A stretch of DNA of 64,000 bases from Strigamia acuminata (Eukaryota; Arthropoda; Chilopoda; Geophilomorpha; Linotaeniidae): NCBI GenBank assembly GCA_949358305.1, contig OX442320.1, forward strand, positions 4,976,259 to 5,040,258, written 5' to 3'. Position 1 is the first letter of the stretch; each line of letters opens with the position of its first letter. A model generated the notes under the pieces. The model ran no database searches. It worked only from the letters and a program-made list of their open reading frames with translations, and was not told where the DNA came from. Positions 32,461 to 42,168 of the stretch are shown here, piece after piece. The position numbers were made by a program, and so were the translations under genes.

Positions 32461-33283
32461 GAAATCTAATACACCCATAAGTTCCCCATCCAAAAAACAA
32501 ACACAAACAAAAAAGCCCAAAATATTAATTCCACCAGCGATAATTAACAAGACGCACTTGATACCTATTGATCACCCTGAAAACTCGTCCCAGCAAGAAG
32601 CCGATCAATTATTCAGGTAGACAGCTCCAATTGCAGAGCTAAAAGGTGCGCGCGACCTTTGCAAAACTGTCTCCAAACAATATCCCATTGCAGCGCAATC
32701 GATGCCAACAAATTCAACTCCTCGATCAAATTTCCGACAACCTAATCATACGTAAATTAATTAATCCTTTTAACCTTTCCTCCCGCGACCCGCCTGAAAT
32801 CCGCCTGCTGTTTCATTTTAACTGGGTTTTAAGCAAATCCCATGATTCCACCTACGGCCATCCCGCTCAGCGCACCTCGGCCTCTCTCTAATGACTTTTA
32901 AGTCAATAAAAATTGTGCGGGTTAAAAGGGTTTCTCCGAGCTAATTTAATACCGGCTGTGAAAATTAGCAAAATTTCATTGCTAATCAAATTCATTAAGC
33001 AAACCACAATCACTGCGCAAATAATCGCCAAAAATCACCACCAGGTGGTCCAATAACAATTGGAAAAACTCTCCGGTCACTTTTCTTGATTGGATTTGTA
33101 AAGCGACGCTCGAATTAGCGCGGCGAATAAACAACGACGCTTTAAAAGTGATCCTTCGCAAACAGGCGCGTGGACTAACACCTTGTCAGCTGCAGGGTTC
33201 CATGCTTTCGATTTATCCTATTTATCCCATTAAGAGTAATCTTGGAATAAGAGTCGCCCTCGAATAAGAGCCGCCCTCTACAA
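32461..33283. other. Unique GC-richer block, candidate cis-regulatory DNA
   Basis: Non-repetitive and less AT-rich than its flanks. It has several E-boxes (CACCAGGTGG near 33041, GTCAGCTGC near 33187), homeodomain-like TTAATTAAT and repeated GCTAAT/ATTAGC words (32935-32990), and an HMG-like ACAATTGG at 33057. No coding frame is recognisable. Part of a widespread GAATAAGAGTCGCCC repeat (family C) lies at 33231-33280. Confidence 0.3.
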
Positions 33284-33602
33284 CAGGGTTTCCCAAACGG
33301 TGAGGCGCGAGCTGATTATTGGTGGGGCGAACCCATCATACACGCCTAAATAAAACAAGCTTATTTTGCAAACTTTTGTAAATTTTTAAGCAAAATTATA
33401 TAAAATTATATAAAAAATTATACAAAGGTTTATGCAAAATTATATAAAATTATATAAAAAATTATACAAAGTTTTATGCAAAATTATATAAAATTATATA
33501 AAAAATTATACAAAGTTTTATGCAAAATTATATAAAATTATATAAAAAATTATACAAAGTTTTATGCAAAATTATATAAAAATAACATATATACGCGCAA
33601 AA
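33284..33602. repeat. hAT-like terminus and 44 bp minisatellite
   Basis: CAGGGTTTCCCAAACGGTGA at 33284 resembles hAT termini of the CAGGGGTTCCCAAAC type. The matching right end was not found. From about 33395 a 44 bp AT-rich unit, containing TACAAAGTTTTATGCAAAAT, repeats about four times. Confidence 0.6.
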
Positions 33603-34027
33603 TTAATCGCGCATGGGTCCAGGTCCGTGGAATTCTTAAATAGCCACCTTTCGACTCTGCCGTCGCACGCGGTGAGGAATTCCTGTTCATTGAATGACAA
33701 CAACTATTTGTAAATTACAAGATCTTTTGATTACGCGAGGGTTAAGTAATGTAAAGGAATAATGAATGTCTCAGGTTTCAACTTCAAATGGTGAGGAATA
33801 CTCAAGAGCATGGTAAAGTGGTAAACAACGAAGCGCGAATCGGTCAAGTTGAAGATGAATGGCGCTTTTTAGGGCAGATAGAACAAGATAGAGGATTATT
33901 CAGTTATGAATTCCGCCTCTAGCATGCACTTAACAGTTTACTCGGTTTTACACGAGGTTCTGTGTCGCGCCTAAGTTAGTCGAAAAGAATGACGTTCTCA
34001 CTCACTGTCTAAAGGAGATGAGTCCTA
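33603..34027. other. Unique DNA, nothing recognised
   Basis: No reading frame, RNA gene or repeat end was identified here. Confidence 0.5.
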
Positions 34028-35135
34028 TACTCTTGTTCGACTCAAAAGGGTGGCCTTCTCCCATTGGCTGAGCTGTATCACTGGTGTAGTGATCCAAAAA
34101 TGTAGACCCAAACACCAGAAATGCATTACAATGTACAGACATTGTAATAGATTGCCTAGATAACAGCCAAAATTTCAAAATATCGTGCTTTCCAGACAAA
34201 GCAACCAATAAACAGAACAAACATGAGTTTTACATTTATTTGTGCATAAAACTTTATTTCCTAAATGGAAATAACATTTTATAATAAAATACAATTAAAA
34301 TTATTAGGGTTGCACCGAATATGCGGTTTATATTCGGTTAACCGAATATTAAGTATTTGGCCGAATATCAACCTAATATTTGGCCGAATACATAATAATT
34401 AGAAAATTAGAATAACTTGCACATTTAAATGGTAAGTTTTGCCTTTTTAGGACAAATACTGATTATGTTACGTAGATTCTACTATAATAATTGCATTTTA
34501 TCAGAAAACTTTATATTTTTCGATGAAAAAATGCAATTTTGACAAAATAATTTTAATTTTGGCTTGACGAAGTCATCATATGGGGAAAAAGTCGTTTTTA
34601 CGGTGAAAAAGTGACGTTTTTACGTTTAAAATGGCGTTTTGACGTTTAAAATGACGTTTTTACGTATAAAATGACGTTTTTACATTTAAAATGTCATTTT
34701 TACATAAAAATTGCGGTTTTTATATTTAAAAAGCCATTTTTACATTAAAATTTGCGATTTTAACTGAATTTTTATAGCAAATTTGACTTTTTAAGCATAA
34801 CGACGACATAAAATGGCTTTTTTCTTCAATGAAAAAACACTTTTCCACAATAAAATGACTTCTCCCACCATAAAATAACTTTTTTCACCGCAAATGTTTA
34901 TTATTTTTTATTATTCGGTTATTCGGCCGCATACCGAATATTCAGCCACTGTATTCGGTTCCGAATATTCGGTATTCGGCTTTTTTAATATTCGATGCAA
35001 CCCTAAAAATATCAACTTAAATGGTAATAGCAATCACAAAAAATAATAAAAATAAAAACTACTTCTCCTAGTGGTAGTAATACAGACTGGAGTTAGGAGT
35101 AATGTGGCTCGGCCAATGGGAGAAGAACAAGAGTA
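34028..35135. mobile_element. Tc1/mariner-type TIR element, interrupted
   Basis: Ends are TACTCTTGTTC (34028) and GAACAAGAGTA (35135), each bordered by TA. Inside, CTTCTCCCATTGGCTGAGC and its inverted counterpart extend the terminal repeats. The left interior (ACTGGTGTAGTGATCC) matches the element end at 63267. No transposase frame is present. A hAT-like element (34305-35005) is inserted in its middle. Confidence 0.75.
34305..35005. mobile_element. hAT-like non-autonomous element, nested
   Basis: Termini TAGGGTTGCACCGAATAT and ATATTCGATGCAACCCTA are inverted, continuing into further ATTCGGTT/AACCGAAT inverted pairs. Flanks AAAATTAT and AAAATATC are an imperfect 8 bp duplication. The middle (34600-34760) is a 20 bp array of TTTTACGTTTAAAATGACGT. 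It has no coding capacity. Confidence 0.75.
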
Positions 35136-35254
35136 TAGTTGACAGGTAAGTGCCTTAATCAAGGTAGTGTAGCCCATAAGACACCTCTGATCACATGATT
35201 GACAAGCCACGCCAACTAAAACAGTAAAGTTGACAGTAATTATATTACAGCTTA

Positions 35255-35386
35255 GGCAATAAATGTTGTTAACTATAGGCTTGTCCAATTAATTAAATAT
35301 TTACTAGTACTTAAAAGAAAAACCAGGTGGAGGGCTTGACCTCTACTTATGGTCTAGCCCGAGACCTGACCCCCAGTCCAATTTTA
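35255..35386. repeat. Left inverted terminal repeat of DIRS
   Basis: 132 bp starting GGCAATAAATGTTG and ending CCAATTTTA. Its reverse complement is at 40262-40393 with no mismatch found. The outer 17 bp (35238-35254, AATTATATTACAGCTTA) are unique to this end and copied in the left half of the internal complementary region. Confidence 0.95.
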
Positions 35387-35483
35387 CTAGCCAAGTTCTC
35401 CACACGTGATTTTTCGCGTTCAAGAAAATTTTGGCTATTTTTTAGTTTTATATCGCTTTTTTGCACTTTGACTACCTTTTACG

Positions 35484-37071
35484 ATGAGCCCTACTAAAGT
35501 TAGAGGTAAGAAGACAGCAGATGACTCTTTAAGCTCCAAAAAAGCACGACCACCGCGTGGTCGCACCAACACCACTAAGCCTATCACCACCACCACGCGT
35601 GTTGAAACTCACCACGAGCCCATCGCGCCGCCTTCCTCGTTCCAATCGAGGATCCTATTAGATGATTCCATCGTTCCCACACCATCAGTTGAAACGATAG
35701 AACGCCTTGACGAATCTTTTGGAAACAATGATGTACGGGATCCGAGAGGGCCCGACTTTACCGCCTCGCAAGTCGCGAATAGTCAGGCGCCCGACTTGGG
35801 ACTTTCTTCCCAGGCCATCGAGAAGCTCATCTTTATGGCTTTCTCGCAGAATCAGACAGGTGGGGCCCCTCTTCAGCGGGAGGGGTCTACCGAATTGCCA
35901 AAAATGTCTCGATCTCGTAGAGACGAGTGGGGCACATTTCAGTCTGAAAATCAAGTAAGTAATTCTCATGCGGAATTGTAGATAAAATTCTCACTCTTGT
36001 TACTGACTGGTTGTAGTCAGATGTTTCAGAGTATGATTCCGACCGTTCGTCACGCTCTAGCTCGTCAGACGATGAGCGAGAATTTTCCGCAAGACTGTCT
36101 CGTAAGGACCGTGAAATTATACGTCTCCGACGAGAACTCGAGAAAAGAGACAAACCGCACGCCAAATCGCGAAAATCGCCGTCTCGAAAGGACGAGGAAT
36201 CCGACCGATCGTCGGACGACTCCGATGATCTCGAAGAAGATGCGCCTTTTCTCCACGAATCGTCCGCCAAGGAAATAGTTCGAATTTTGAGCAAACCAGT
36301 TTCGACGGCCAAAAATAACAGTTTTAAGGCCGATTTTCCGTGCCCGACTCGACAGGTTCCCTTTTTGAAAAAGAAGAAAATGGACGAAGATGTGGAGGCC
36401 TATGTGGGGGCACGAAACACGTCCTTTTCCATTCCGCGAGAACGTTTTTTGCGTCGCTTAAACGGCATGATGGCGCGCGTTGGGTCGATTACGGCAAGAA
36501 TCTACGATCGTTCGTCAACAAACGACCCCATGAACAAAGACGAATTGCTTTACGCCAACAAAGCCATTTTTCAACAAGTTCGAAATGCTATGAACGCAAT
36601 TAGCGACGAACGACGTTTCAATGTCGTTCAAGGTTTGGGTACGAAGAAGTCCGACATGGTGAAGCATTTTCGAAATTCGGAGGGAGACACTCTTTTTCAA
36701 GGGCAATTTTTTGAGAGATTCAGTAACCCATATTTTCGATACAAAAAATTTAAGAGTCTTACAACTTATTGTTTTTCCTTGCAGAAAAGCAAGCCGACCA
36801 ATTCGCATCAGTGGACAGAGCGAGAAGTAAAAATCCCGCGAAGGGTCCTCGTCGCGATAATCGTTTCCGCCGTGGTTTTAGTCGCCCCGTCGAGAGTTTT
36901 CAGCGCAGGGATTATTCCCACACACGACCGGACGACAGAGATCAGAGTAGAAGCTTTCGTAACCCGGATTACAACAAAGGGCAGCAACAGCCCTTTCGTA
37001 AAAACCCCTTCCCCAGCAACCGGGGAAGGGGTCGTGGCGGCTTCACTAGAAACGGTAACGGCTTGGTGTAG
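35484..37071 (+). CDS. DIRS Gag (three exons, two introns)
   Basis: Exons 35484-35954, 36017-36722 and 36785-37071 join to 1464 nt, exactly 488 codons including the stop. Intron 1 falls between codons; intron 2 is phase 1. The N-terminus is basic and Ser/Thr/Pro-rich. Exon 2 begins with an acidic Ser/Asp/Arg-rich stretch and is followed by a helical, conserved-looking core (around FPCPTRQVPFLKKKKMDED). Exon 3 is rich in Arg, Gly and Asn (ending RGRGRGGFTRNGNG) and probably binds RNA, in place of a zinc knuckle. The start is the first ATG downstream of the left ITR. Without splicing, frame 1 stops after 165 codons. No homologue was searched; assignment is by position and composition. Confidence 0.8.
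35955..36016 (+). other. Inferred intron 1 of DIRS gag (62 nt)
   Basis: GTAAGTAATT at the donor, TTACTGAC as a branch-point-like motif 10-17 nt before the acceptor, and GGTTGTAG at the 3' end. It starts exactly at a codon boundary, and the frame resumes in the long downstream open frame. Retention leads to a stop after eight codons. Confidence 0.85.
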
Positions 37072-39179
37072 CCACTTTTCCTTTCCTGACGCCTGTCTTT
37101 CATCTGGACGTTTACCCCTTTGTCACGACACTTGGTCCTTTATCACCTCAGATTCTTGGGTTCTTGATACGGTCAGAGGGATAAAATTGGAATTTTTAAG
37201 TCCACCTATTCAATCAGAATTTCGTACACCAGTTTTCGATCAGATTAAACATGAACTAATCAGGGAGGAGGTTAAGGCCATGATCCTTAAAGGGGCCGCT
37301 TATTCGGTTCTTCCTTGCCAAGATCAAATAATTAGTTTTCTTTTTCTAGTTTCTAAAAAAGATGGCGGTTTTCGGCCTATTATTAATCTTAAACCCCTCA
37401 ATTCCTTTTTGGTTTTCAACCATTTCAAAATGGAGAATATTCACACCGCCTTGTCTCTGGTGGAGAAAGACGCTTTTATGTTTAAACTGGATCTATCTGA
37501 TGCCTATTTTTCGGTGGCCATACACCCAGAATCTCGAAAATTTTTGAGATTTTTCTGGGAAGGTGTTCTGTATGAACTAGGAGTGCTTCCCTTTGGTTTA
37601 GGTCCCGCTCCCTTTTACTTTACAAAATTGTGTAGAGCTGTAGCAACTTTCCTTCGATCTCTTTACGTTCGGTTAGCAGTCTATTTAGACGATTGGTTTT
37701 TTATAAATAAATCTCACGAACTTCTTACACGACAGAGGGATTTTGTTTGCCTTCTTTTTCGCGCTCTGGGTTTTATCATTAATTTGAAAAAATCGATCCT
37801 TGAGCCCACTACTTCGATTACCTTTTTAGGCTTTCTAATTGATTCAGTTTCTATGAGCGTCTCCTTGCCACCAGACAGAGTTCAGAATATTCTTTCCTCC
37901 CTCGAAGACTTGCTTCAATCAGAAACCTGTTCTATACGAGAACTGTCTTCTATTATCGGCAAACTTAACGCCACAACAATTGCCATTTCCTCTGCGCCCT
38001 TACATTATCGGGGACTGCAACATTTAAAAGCCCGTAATTTCACCGGAAATTATGAATCCACATGTTTTATAACAGAAGAAGCTAGGTCAGAGCTTTTATG
38101 GTGGAAACATAATTTGAGATTTTGCAAGGGCAGATCTCTTCTTCCTAAACCTTGTCTCTTATGCTTTGATTCCGATGCCTCCCTAACAGGATGGGGGGCA
38201 ACTTCTTCAGGCGTTAGTATAGGAGGCTCCTGGCCCTCTCTCCTTGTTAAGAAACATATCAATGTTCTTGAACTTTTAGCTGCTTTTTGGGGTCTCAAGT
38301 CTTTTGCTAAGGATTTATCCGATAGTATAGTTAAGATTAGAATGGACAATACTGCAGCGATTGCCTCCATAAATCATCTGGGCAGCCCCAGATCCCGAGA
38401 CCTTACTGCCGTAGCACAAGACCTTTGGTCTTGGGCTATGGAAAGGAATATCTCTGTTCAAGCGGAGCACATCCCGGGTCGCCTCAATATAGAAGCGGAC
38501 GCGGCCTCTAGGGGTAAGATCGTAGACTCAGGTGACTGGATGTTGAATCATAAGGTCTTTCACTCCATTGATCAAATTTGGGGTCCCTTTTATTTAGACC
38601 TTTTCGCGGCAATGCATAATGCGCAATTAGAAAACTTCTTTAGCTGGAAGCCCGACCCTGCTGCTCAGGCCTTTGATGCCTTAGTTCAGGACTGGGGATC
38701 AGGAATTTCTTACGCTTTTCCTCCTTTTTGCCTCGTTCCAAAATGCCTTCAAAAAATCCGCAATGCTTCGACACCTACTCGAATAGTTCTGATCACCCCG
38801 ATTTGGCCTAGCCAAGCTTGGTTTCCGGTAATTCCACATTCAGGAAATTTGTTCTTTTCTTTCTACTAAATCGAGATTTATTTTTCAGCTTCTCTGGTCC
38901 CTATCGACGGAATCCCCGATACGGTTGCCCCAACTCCCGAATCTTTTGACGAATGCGCTGAAACAACCCCATCCGCTTCTCCTAGCGCGATCCCTGCAGC
39001 TGGCCGCATGGAAACTGTCATCGGTTCCCTCGGAAACGGAGGTCTTTCAACGAACGCTTCCAAATTGGTGGGGTGTTCCTGGCAGTCCTCATCAAATAAG
39101 ATCTACGACGGACACTGGAAGTCTTGGCTCCACTGGTCTACACGAAACAATGTTGACCCTCTTCGCCCATCTGCCATAA
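36017..39179 (+). CDS. DIRS Pol: reverse transcriptase, RNase H, methyltransferase-like
   Basis: The frame is continuous from gag exon 2 (36017) through intron 2 to 38869. Removing intron 3 (38828-38888, phase 0) continues it to 39179. Numbering from the ATG at 36287: RT has FKLDLSDAYF (D402), LPFGLGPAP and YLDD (466-469). RNase H has FDSD (D628), E662, MDN (D687) and D738. Residues 765-847 match the DIRS methyltransferase-like region (DLFA, SWKPDP, YAFPPF). The 97 codons after intron 3 look like the usual DIRS pol end (PNLLTNALKQPHPLL, LQLAAWKLSS). There is no Met between residues 124 and 332, so translation must come from upstream. All catalytic residues are intact. Residues 167-260 overlap gag exon 3 in another frame. 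Confidence 0.93.
36723..36784 (+). other. Inferred intron 2 of DIRS gag, retained for pol (62 nt)
   Basis: Donor GTAACCC and acceptor TTGTTTTTCCTTGCAG, an excellent polypyrimidine tract. Removal joins phase 1 to phase 1 and opens the Arg/Gly-rich Gag tail. Retention adds 62 nt, shifting frame into RT with no stop codon in the intron. The intron therefore decides between Gag and Gag-Pol. Confidence 0.8.
38828..38888 (+). other. Inferred intron 3 in DIRS pol (61 nt)
   Basis: Donor GTAATTCC, consensus-like branch point TACTAAAT about 20 nt upstream of the acceptor TTTATTTTTCAG. Phase 0. Without splicing, Pol stops at 38867-38869. With splicing, it gains a C-terminal segment of the kind normally present in DIRS Pol. 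Confidence 0.85.
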
Positions 39180-39979
39180 AGTTGGCAAATTACCTTTCTT
39201 CTCTTTTTACTGATAATTTTGCGCTTAGCACAATAAATGCCCATCGTTCGGCTATTTCTCAGACCATCAGTTTAATTTCTTCAATTGATCTAGGTTCTCA
39301 CCCACTTATCAGGCGCGTCATGAAAGGCATCGCCAATTCGCGTCCACAAATTCCGAAATATTCCTCCATTTGGCATGTAGGCCCGGTTCTTCTCTTCCTT
39401 AAGTCACGGTTTCTTTTACTTCCTACCTTCTCCAAGTTAGAGATTAATCGTCATATCGCCACACTCTTGGCCCTTTCCTTAGCAGGAAGGGCTTCAGATC
39501 TCAAACTCTTATCATCCAAAGTAGTTTTTTCAGCTAACTCTTGTGTTTTTCCTCTCCTAGGGAAGAGAAAATCCTCCTCTACAGTCCCTTTCGTTCTACC
39601 CCGTTTCGAGGACAAGGAATTATGTCCGGTCGAGGCCATTAAATTTTATTTAAAACACTCAGCCGCTTTTCGCGGATCCTCTCTTCAATTCTTTTTGGCG
39701 TCCTCACGTCCTTTTGGACCGGTCACTTCTTCCACTATTGCCAGGTGGATCAAGGAAACCTTGTCCATGGCAGGAGTAAACACTGCTATTTTTTCGGCCC
39801 ATTCTACCCGTGCAGCCGCCACTTCCTTTGCTTGGTCAAAAGGAGTTAATTTATCTCACATCCTTCGAGCGGCGGATTGGTCCTCTGCCTCGATATTTTT
39901 CAAATTTTATAATCATCCAGTCGAGAGAATTTCGACTGATTTTACTTCTACTGTTTTAGAGGCTACGAAGAGCCTATAG
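39008..39979 (+). CDS. DIRS tyrosine recombinase
   Basis: A 323-aa protein of the phage-integrase fold family that integrates the circular DNA copy, replacing the DDE integrase of LTR elements. The catalytic set is complete: R161 (AGRASDL), H265 and R268 (SAHSTRAA), W291 and the nucleophile Y301 (FKFYNHP). The N-terminal 120 residues are the core-binding part. The frame overlaps the pol 3' end (39008-39179) in another register and stays open upstream to the intron 3 acceptor, so the true start could be earlier than the ATG at 39008. The last codons and stop lie inside the internal complementary region. Confidence 0.95.
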   Translation: METVIGSLGNGGLSTNASKLVGCSWQSSSNKIYDGHWKSWLHWSTRNNVDPLRPSAIKLANYLSSLFTDNFALSTINAHRSAISQTISLISSIDLGSHPLIRRVMKGIANSRPQIPKYSSIWHVGPVLLFLKSRFLLLPTFSKLEINRHIATLLALSLAGRASDLKLLSSKVVFSANSCVFPLLGKRKSSSTVPFVLPRFEDKELCPVEAIKFYLKHSAAFRGSSLQFFLASSRPFGPVTSSTIARWIKETLSMAGVNTAIFSAHSTRAAATSFAWSKGVNLSHILRAADWSSASIFFKFYNHPVERISTDFTSTVLEATKSL

Positions 39980-40076
39980 TTAACAACATTTATTGCCTAA
40001 GCTGTAATATAATTGAATATTTTGCTAAGTTATGACGCAAAATATGAATTATATAAAGAGGCAATAAATGTTGTTA
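39972..40076. repeat. DIRS internal complementary region
   Basis: The left half (39972 to about 40014, GCCTATAGTTAACAACATTT, GCCTAAGCTGTAATATAATT) is complementary to the left end 35238-35280. The right half (about 40006-40076, ATTGAATATTTTGCTAAGTT to GCAATAAATGTTGTTA) is complementary to 40375-40446. The halves overlap at ATATAATT. In DIRS1 this region templates joining of the two ends of single-stranded cDNA into a circle. Confidence 0.93.
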
Positions 40077-40261
40077 TTTCCCACCCTCATTTTGATTTTA
40101 TGTTTTTGGTTGATAGATATCTTGACCACCCTAACAACATTTGTTTATGGTTTTTTATTGTATTTTCAGATCGCCAATAAAGTCGATCCGTCACCTCTCC
40201 TTGATGTTTTCAGTAAATAAAGTTTTATTTCTGAAACTACTTGTTTTATTCCTCAGTTCCT
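40077..40261 (+). terminator. DIRS 3' region with polyadenylation signals
   Basis: AATAAA occurs at about 40179 (CCAATAAAGTCG) and 40216 (GTAAATAAAG), between the internal complementary region and the right terminal repeat. Either could end the genomic transcript. Confidence 0.5.
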
Positions 40262-40393
40262 TAAAATTGGACTGGGGGTCAGGTCTCGGGCTAGACCATA
40301 AGTAGAGGTCAAGCCCTCCACCTGGTTTTTCTTTTAAGTACTAGTAAATATTTAATTAATTGGACAAGCCTATAGTTAACAACATTTATTGCC
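40262..40393. repeat. Right inverted terminal repeat of DIRS
   Basis: Reverse complement of 35255-35386, no mismatch found. It is followed by 53 bp (40394-40446) found only at this end and in the right half of the internal complementary region. Confidence 0.95.
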
Positions 40394-42118
40394 TCTTTAT
40401 ATAATTCATATTTTGCGTCATAACTTAGCAAAATATTCAATTATATGCGCACAAATCTTTTGCGCATAAATTACAGAAAATGAATATGCAAATTTAAGTA
40501 AGAATAAAAAAAAATAAAAAATAATAACACTTAGTATAAAAAGTTTGGAATAGTTCAAAAATTAAAAATGGAGGATAAAACCACGCTTAAGACAAATATA
40601 AAAAATTATTGACCCAAAGGATCCCAAATTTTCTTTCCTGCTAGGCTCCTAAGGCCGCAGAACCCCCAATATCCATTCAATCATGTTTTGTCGGCATTAG
40701 TAAAACGTGATTTAGCTCCTCATGTTTGCCTAGGATCTCGCAGATGCTAAAGCCGTCACGCCAGAATCCAACACCTTCAATTTAATTCAATAAAAAGAGA
40801 GAGTTGATCAAAGCCGGTCACATCACCATGACCCCAAAACACGATTCTGCACACAGAATTCCAAAGAATGATTTGATTGCAACAATACCACAAACACTCT
40901 TTCCTGACCCCAATCTCACAGATTATAACCAAATACACTCCCATCAGTTCTCTCATCCCCTTTTTATGACTACTCCACAACACATCAACCCAATGCCAAT
41001 TCTTTTTCCTTCACTTTTTCCAATAAACCATAAAAACAAAATAAAATAAATTCCATCCATCCATTGCTTTCACTATGGAAAATAAATGTAAAAAGCCACC
41101 ACTCCCTGTTTTTATCTCTTGCACAGGTCAAAATGGACAGAAATAAAGTTCCCTCTAACCCAGTGAATTAATTCTCATTTGCCTTATCAGATTGAGTCAC
41201 GTGTTGCACACTTGACCCTTCCCTTGCACGTCACCATGGAGACAAATGCTAACAAGGACTAAAGGATTATTCACCAACGGATGTCAATTTGCCAAACACG
41301 AATGGATTAAGAAAACTTGTGTACTTGGCGAAATATCGATCGATCCTGCAACTTTTCAATTAGTTCCAATCCAAGAAACCCGCTGCAGTCTTGCATAGGT
41401 ATTTGTATTTTGGACGCCTAGCATGCTTGTGATCCCTTAGATCAGGTCTTCTTAAATGTTTTCCACTCGCAACCCCTTTTCTCCCGAGAATACTCCAAAC
41501 CGATACAACGTTCTCCAAACTCCTATTGCTTAGGCCGGATTACGCCTAATTCTAGACTGTGCTCTACTACGCAAAAAAGTAGTTCTGTTTATTTTCAATG
41601 AATTTCAGTAGGCGCATTCAATAACTCTAAAACGATCGTTTAAACCCGTTTGCACAAACTTTTAAACGAGATTCTCGTTTCAAAGCTCGTTTAAATGGGT
41701 TTAAACAGGCTGAAAATAAACGACCTAAATAGGTCGTTTAAATCTTCGTGTAACGAGAAAACTCGTGCAAATCGGGTATTGCTGGCAGCCATCTTGGATT
41801 TCCGATAGATCGGTCGCAAACATCTCGATCGTAAGTACAATTTTGAAGCAGTTATTGTTTATTAGTGTAAAAAGTGATTAGAATGATGGATTTTATTTAA
41901 TTGGTAATAAAATGTTTATTTAATTTGCTAAATCTGCTTTTTGCAATCAATCAAACAATGTTAGCACAGTAGAATAATTAAAATGCATCTGCAAAACAAT
42001 TGAAAATACAAGCCAATATTGAAATTGCAATACAAAAATATACATAGTCCAAAGAGACTTCCATAGAAAGAGTAGCTCAATCAGACAAGGAGGACAAACA
42101 ACTGGCATTCCCCATAGG

Positions 42119-42168
42119 TCAAGCATCTAATGCTACTTAACTCCTGTGTTCTGATGGAAACCGGTGAA
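42119..42168 (-). pseudogene. 5S rRNA-derived fragment
   Basis: Reverse strand reads CACCGGTTTCCATCAGAACA, then CAGGAGTTAAGTAGCATTAG, corresponding to the central 5S rRNA segment (GAACTCAGAAGTTAAGC...). Shorter and more diverged than the copies at 47055 and 57921. Confidence 0.55.

Larger units (their letters stand above)
35238..40446 (+). mobile_element. Complete DIRS-type tyrosine-recombinase retrotransposon
   Basis: The element has inverted terminal repeats (35255-35386 and 40262-40393, 132 bp and identical on reading), short unequal outer extensions (17 and 53 bp) and an internal complementary region (39972-40076) whose two halves are complementary to the two outer ends. That is the defining DIRS architecture for circular replication. 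It encodes Gag, RT/RNase H/methyltransferase-like Pol and a tyrosine recombinase in overlapping frames, with three inferred 61-62 nt introns. There is no integrase and no obvious target duplication. Matching ITRs and open frames suggest a recent copy. Confidence 0.97.
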
